A program made the position numbers and the translations under genes. A DNA stretch of 64,000 nt from Pterobdella sp. o SKG-2022 (taxonomy: Eukaryota; Annelida; Clitellata; Hirudinida; Piscicolidae), in the NCBI GenBank assembly GCA_964035795.1, contig OZ038322.1:4158427-4222426 (forward strand), in the 5' to 3' direction. Positions 59,543-64,000 of the stretch are shown here, in pieces. Below the pieces are notes generated by a model. That model did not search any database, was not told where the DNA came from, and saw nothing but the letters and a program-made list of their open reading frames with translations. Each line of letters opens with the position of its first letter. The first letter of the stretch is position 1.

Positions 59543-62367
59543 CTAGTCATCGGCTGGCATGTTATCCTCTTTATCTCCGTATAAAAACCCAGTGGTCAGT
59601 GTGGAAAGGATGAACCGGATGGTTTTTCTATAGAGTCTTTCTATATAAGGAGTGAATCTTTCTCCCAAAGCCTTGCACACAACTGTCATGAAGGGTTCTT
59701 CTATAGCCTGAGAATCAACAAATGATTGTTTAAGTTCTTAATATACCCACATTGTAGTAATTAATTAACTTTTTATTTAAAAATTAATAGGTTAGATTGA
59801 TAATTAGTAAAGCTTTTATGGTCGTTATTTTTAATCATTATTGCATTCACCCGTTTGATCAACCGGAATATAAAATGACTGATTATTTCAATTTGATATT
59901 ATTATTCTTTGATCATTTCGTGTTTGGTGCTGATATTTAATCAAGATAGCAAGCAAGGTGTTTTAGTCTTGATTAAAAAACTAATGAACATCAAAGGTGC
60001 AAGTATTATCCACAGTCAAAACTCAAACTTTAAAATACATACGCATATTAACTGAAACTCTTATACCTGATGATGGTATAGAAAATATATTAGAAAGTTT
60101 CATATCAATAAAAAATTTTGAATTTCATCGTGCTTTTGTAATTTACAATTTCGAAAGATAATTATCCTCAAAATTATTTTATTTTTTAAAATAAAATTTT
60201 ATATCAATAAAAATCATTTCAAACGACTCGAACCCAAAAGATGATTTGGCTGAAATACTCAAATCTCCTATGAGCCTTGCCAGTGAGAAGCAGTAAGTCA
60301 ATAAGGTAGTCAGGATCATCCATGTTCTCTATCGCCTCGTCCAAAGCGTTCATCACCACCAAAGCGTGGTTCTCTAATGAACTGTTGCTTCCTAGCTCTT
60401 CTTTGTCAACTGTTCTAAACTGCTCAAACATTGCTTTGACGTCTGATCGACTCTCGAACATTCTGTTAAGGGTTTTGATGAATTGGTGCAATTAGTTTCA
60501 GCCAAGCTCTTTGGAGGCCGCTCTTAAGCGCTTAAAATCAATCAAAATTAAATCAAATTATATTTTATTTTGGGAATTCAACTGTTTTTAAACCAAAAAA
60601 TTGGAATTTCTCAACAAAATAACAAATAACTACATAAGAATTTGATAGAAACCGTATTTATAAATCTCCCAACCCCACAAAACAAACAGTTGTATAGCAA
60701 CTAGTTACATACTTGATGAACAACTCAACACCCAGTCCCACTATGTTGTTGTTGATGGTCTTCCACATCTGTGTCACTGTGAACACCTCCCTTTATCGGG
60801 GTGTTTGGAATACAAAATACAATACATTATCATACATTAAAAATGAATGGGTGGGGGTTGCTTGCTGAGGATTTTGTTGTGAGTGGATGATATGTAGTCA
60901 TGAACTATTTTTGTGTGTATTGTTTTCATGTTGTTTTTTATTTGTGTGTGAGGTGGTCTGGGTGGAGGAGAGTATGTTTAGGGTGTAGTTGATGTTGTTG
61001 TTGAATGTGGATTGTTTTTTGTATCTGGGGTGGGCTTCTTGTGTGGTGAGTGTGTATAGGGGATAAGTGGGGTGGGAGGCTTTTTGTATGAGTTACGATG
61101 CGTGAAGTTTGAGATGGTTTTGGAGTGGGAGGATTTTGGTCTCTGAGTGGAGGTGTTAGGTGTTGGTGTCTAGAGTGCAGCCAGTGATTGTTCTCAGAAC
61201 TGCGTTTTAGATTTTTTGGAGTTTGTTGAAGGAGGTGGATGAGATGATGGGTGACCAGATGGTGTTGGCGTATTCGATGATGGGAAGGAGTAATGTTTTG
61301 TATGTGATGATGAGTGTTTCTTTGCTTTTTCCCCAGTGTGTGGATGCGAGAAGTTTTAGAAGATTGAGTGTTGTTTTGCTTTTGTGATGGTGTTTTTTTG
61401 TGTGGGTAGAAAATTTTAGTTTGGGGTCAAAAATAAGCCAAGAATGGTGGGGATGGGAATGTTGTTGATGTGGATGTTCAGGGGTTTGTTATATGATGAT
61501 GGGTCAGGGGTCATGAGAGTTGATGTGGTTTTGGTAGGGTTGATTTTTAAGTTGTTATTATGAGCCCATGTGTGTATTTCATTGAGATATGGAAGTGGGT
61601 TCTGGGTGGCTGTGTTGGTATTTGGGTGGGATGATGTTATGGTGATGTCGTCTGCGTAGGTAATGATGTTGAGTGAGTTGATTTTGGGGAGTGGTATGTC
61701 TGAGAGGTATATGTTGAATAGTGTGGGTGATAGGACGCCCCCTTGGGAACTCCTGCTTTGAGGTTTGTGTGTTTGAATGTAACATTGTTGTATGAAGTGT
61801 ATTGTCGGCGGCCTTTTAGGTAGTTGGCCAGTAGTTTCACGTAGGTCTAAAGTTGTTCAGGTTGTTGGGCAAATACGCTTAGTTAAAGCATTTACAACAT
61901 TACTTCTAGCCATTTGTGGCTTTTAGTTGATTTATTACATAGTTGAATGATTCATTGAAATATTTGATAATTTAAATGCACATTATTAAAGTCTTTGATA
62001 GTTTGTATGTTGGTTATAAAGTATTTTATAAGTCAGTCTTACAAAAAGTTATGTAAAATTATAACAAAAAAAAAAAACGAATATTATTATAGTGGCATGA
62101 AACTGTTTTAGTCTCTAAGACCACTTTGGAATATTTGTATATAATAACAAATTATAACTCTATAACATAGCTAATAAAAATAATCATTAATCTCTTCAAT
62201 AAATTGTATCCCATAATAATTGATCTGAACCAAACACTAACAGACCTCTCATTGAGTGGTATGACAGGAGTTTCAAAGCCTCCTGGCTTGTTCTCACTGC
62301 CCATTGAAGCTCTCCAAGGCTGTGATTGGCTGGTTGGCACGATTCTTTTTGTTACAAAACAGCCCAT
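59543..62367 (-). CDS. Globin, N-acylated globin X-like (4 exons, 197 aa)
   Basis: Exons, high to low: 62246-62367, 60713-60790, 60234-60462, 59543-59707 (stop 59543-59545); phases agree. Globin features: Trp in VFTVTQMWKTI (helix A), GLGVELFIKMFES (helix B), FEQF with the CD1 Phe, LENHALVVM with the distal His (about His99), GKAHRRF with the proximal His (about His131), and helices G-H in EEPFMTVVCKALGERFTPYI. Introns fall at the classical B12.2 (phase 2, after FIK) and G7.0 (phase 0, after IIFW) sites, plus one before helix A. The protein starts MGCFVTK: Gly2/Cys3 is the myristoylation plus palmitoylation signature of membrane-bound globin X. The 40-residue leader and short C-terminal tail also fit. 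Function is presumably heme binding at the membrane. The first intron (60791-62245) contains a jockey-like LINE. Confidence 0.88.
60064..60100 (+). repeat. R1 element core, copy h
   Basis: TACCTGATGATGGTATAGAAAATATATTAGAAAGTTTCATATC, followed by the AATAAAAAATT tail. It lies in the G7.0 intron of the globin gene. The stem has two changes. Confidence 0.65.
60840..61860 (-). mobile_element. Jockey-like LINE, 3' half, little decayed
   Basis: The minus strand reads LLANYLKGRRQYTSY, LKAGVPKG, then after one base shift VLSPTLFNIYLSDIPLPKIN, ITYADDITITSSHP (YADD box about 61660), KINPTKTTSTLMTPD, SKETLIITYKTLLLPIIEYA, AVLRTITGCTLDTNT, ETKILPLQNHLKLHA and HPRYKKQSTFN. These are jockey-group RT and C-terminal motifs. 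Only about one shift and a few stops are seen. The base composition (C/A-rich on minus, much less A+T) stands out from its surroundings. Confidence 0.8.
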
Positions 62368-62399
62368 GGTTGAATTTAGGTTAACAGTTTAACGTAAGT

Positions 62400-63168
62400 A
62401 TTTGAATATAGAAATTATTCAAATTTCGAAAGCTTTTTTTTTTCAAATATCGGAAAAAATTTTTCAATTTTATAAACGGTATTTCTTTCAAAGATCGCTT
62501 CAATATACAAAGCAGGCGTATTTGAATGTTTATTTAAATAAATCCTTTAGGTTGATGCAGCAAAATCGATGTGGATATTCTATAACAAGCATCACTATGT
62601 ATTGTTCAAATAATGAAAATCAAGAAATATAAAAAATCATGACAACTCTTAAGACCCTTCTAAGGGACTATGCCTTAAGAATACTTTGACATTTAAAATT
62701 AAAGTAATAAACAGTTAAAAACCAGCAATTGCGCTTTGAATTACAAGCAAATATATACAAAATGCTATCAATAATAATGTAGGCAAACTTTTCAAAGTTT
62801 TTTTTTTATATAACTCCAAAAAGTCCTGGCAAACTAAGAAGGTGAAAAATACATTTGCATACGCTGAAAATTTTAATTAATCTAATTTTAACAACTAAAA
62901 GTATTTACCACAATGCAGTTAGTAAAAAACTCTTAAAAGTTTGAAATCAGAAAAAGATTTACAATGTTTTAATGATTAAAGCATTATCAAACAGTTTAAA
63001 TAATAAAAATCCCCATATTAAAATAACAATCCCAAGTTCGATTTTTTTGATTTATCATTAAATAAAAAATAAAGCTTTAATACACATTATGAATTCCAAC
63101 CAAATATAACAAAGTTAACCAAAGCATAATGGTAACGAAATGTGAGAGCTTTAGTGATGATGATGGTT
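62400..63168. other. Intergenic, no gene recognised
   Basis: AT-rich stretch between the globin start and the terminal exon at 63169. It should hold the globin promoter and the 3' UTR of the upstream gene. No clear TATA box seen. Confidence 0.4.
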
Positions 63169-63274
63169 TCAGATGTTTCTCTTTAATTTGTCTTCTTGAA
63201 CTGTTTCTTGGTCAATTCGGGACGCCATCAAGCGAGATAATTCACTCAAGTTCTGTGATCCTTCCGCTAGCACT
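63169..63274 (-). CDS. Probable last exon of an unidentified gene
   Basis: After a good acceptor (CGGCTGCAG, phase 2 entering) the frame reads VLAEGSQNLSELSRLMASRI and then DQETVQEDKLKRNI before TGA at 63169-63171. The composition is protein-like: charged, helical, without AT bias. The intron side is an ATT-repeat tract (63283-63400). The rest of the gene is above 63.4 kb or outside the window, and I do not recognise the family. Confidence 0.4.
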
Positions 63275-63282
63275 CTGCAGCC

Positions 63283-63402
63283 GTTTATTATTATGATTAT
63301 TATTACTATTATTAATAATACTAATATTATTATCATCATTGTATACACTGGTACTACAATTAGCATTATTATTTCTATTATTATTGTTATTACTATTATC
63401 AT
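63283..63402. repeat. ATT/ATC trinucleotide-rich tract
   Basis: Irregular run of ATT, ATC, ACT and ATA triplets, such as TTATTATTATGATTATTATT. It creates a spurious hydrophobic frame (VIIIII) on minus. Confidence 0.8.
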
Positions 63403-64000
63403 GGGCTACAATGTATTGAAGTTATTTATGAATATGAAATCAGATAAATTTTATTGAAATCATAATTAAATATTGTTATACAGAATAAATTACATTTAAA
63501 AAATCTATCATCATCATCACAAATGTCCTCGTATACATCGGCCACCTGCTGAACCACCTCCTCCCGACAAGATGGCATTAAAACCTAAACTGACTCTGAT
63601 GATATGAGATAAGTGGAAATCGATGCCGGACCTCTCAAACATTTCACAATCCCAACCCCTACTACACTAACTCACTTTCACTCACCGCTCAACAATAACA
63701 ATCATCATCATCGTTCATTATCTTCATAGTATTATTTTATGAAGTTAGACACCCATTATAATAAAATGAGTATGTTAAATACATTATATTTCGAATCGAA
63801 ATGCCTGTCTTTTTAATAAAATGACTTGGACAATGGTCGCATGAACATTAAAAACTTGAGGATTATTTCAACTAACTCGAGATGATGTTTTATGTATAGA
63901 ATTGAAACGATAAACTTGATTGATTCCTTATATAAATATGCCTAAATTAATAAGATAATCTATCAATCAAATCCTGTTTATAGCATGTTTCCAAGCCAAG
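63403..64000. other. Window end, no gene recognised
   Basis: Contains a less AT-rich patch (63520-63720) without a convincing frame or splice context. It could belong to the upstream minus-strand gene. Confidence 0.35.

Noticed and set aside
63169..63402. 77-codon hydrophobic minus frame as a membrane protein
   Set aside because: The hydrophobic part is translated ATT-repeat; only the last 35 residues after the CAG acceptor look coding.
1..64000. CRISPR arrays, bacterial operons, ribosome binding sites or rRNA genes
   Set aside because: None seen. The intron-bearing genes, SINEs and LINEs show eukaryotic nuclear DNA.

Overview
The window is AT-rich DNA (roughly 70% A+T by eye) from an invertebrate animal nuclear genome. 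Genes are split by GT-AG introns, there are no bacterial operons, and non-LTR retrotransposon, Penelope-like and SINE debris fills much of the sequence. The gene families (antistasin-type cysteine-rich protein, fasciclin 2-like Ig/FN3 adhesion protein, N-acylated globin, short M12B metalloproteinase-like protein) and the RTE, jockey and Penelope retroelements fit a protostome, perhaps an arthropod. I cannot name the species. All gene models were assembled by hand from splice-site phase and domain continuity.

Layout. (1) 1190-6968, plus: nine-exon secreted antistasin-like protein (254 aa) built from alternating 95-nt and 85-nt exons. Its large third intron holds a broken minus-strand RTE element. 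(2) 9.5-16.5 kb: repeats only, namely an AT-rich repeat with RT remnants, LINE fragments, tRNA-derived SINEs and a long G/T-rich degenerate minisatellite. (3) 16722-20451, minus: nine-exon secreted M12B metalloproteinase-like protein (304 aa) without a prodomain and without a recognisable zinc-binding motif. A TIR-flanked element sits in its last intron. (4) 20.5-49.7 kb: mostly mobile-element graveyard with RTE, jockey-like, CR1/L2-like and R4-like LINE pieces, two Penelope-like pieces with GIY-YIG motifs, and SINEs. A possible small secreted-protein gene starts at 24866. (5) 49793-57772, minus: 15 exons encoding five Ig and two FN3 domains (about 719 residues, signal-peptide exon not found), most like fasciclin 2/NCAM. 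(6) 59543-62367, minus: four-exon globin (197 aa) with an MGC N-terminus, like globin X; a jockey-like LINE lies in its first intron. (7) 63169-63274, minus: a likely last exon of an unidentified gene.

The genes are unrelated neighbours, not a pathway. The three secreted-type genes (1190, 20451, 24866) each have a TATA-like box about 30-40 nt before the ATG, implying very short leaders.

The most unusual non-genic signal is a set of dispersed short elements sharing a core: C/T-TGATGAT, a perfect or near-perfect hairpin, then GAAAAGCTTCGT. This resembles the small hammerhead ribozymes of Penelope-like elements. One pair of copies lies in inverted orientation around the Penelope-like remnant at 35.6-37.3 kb.
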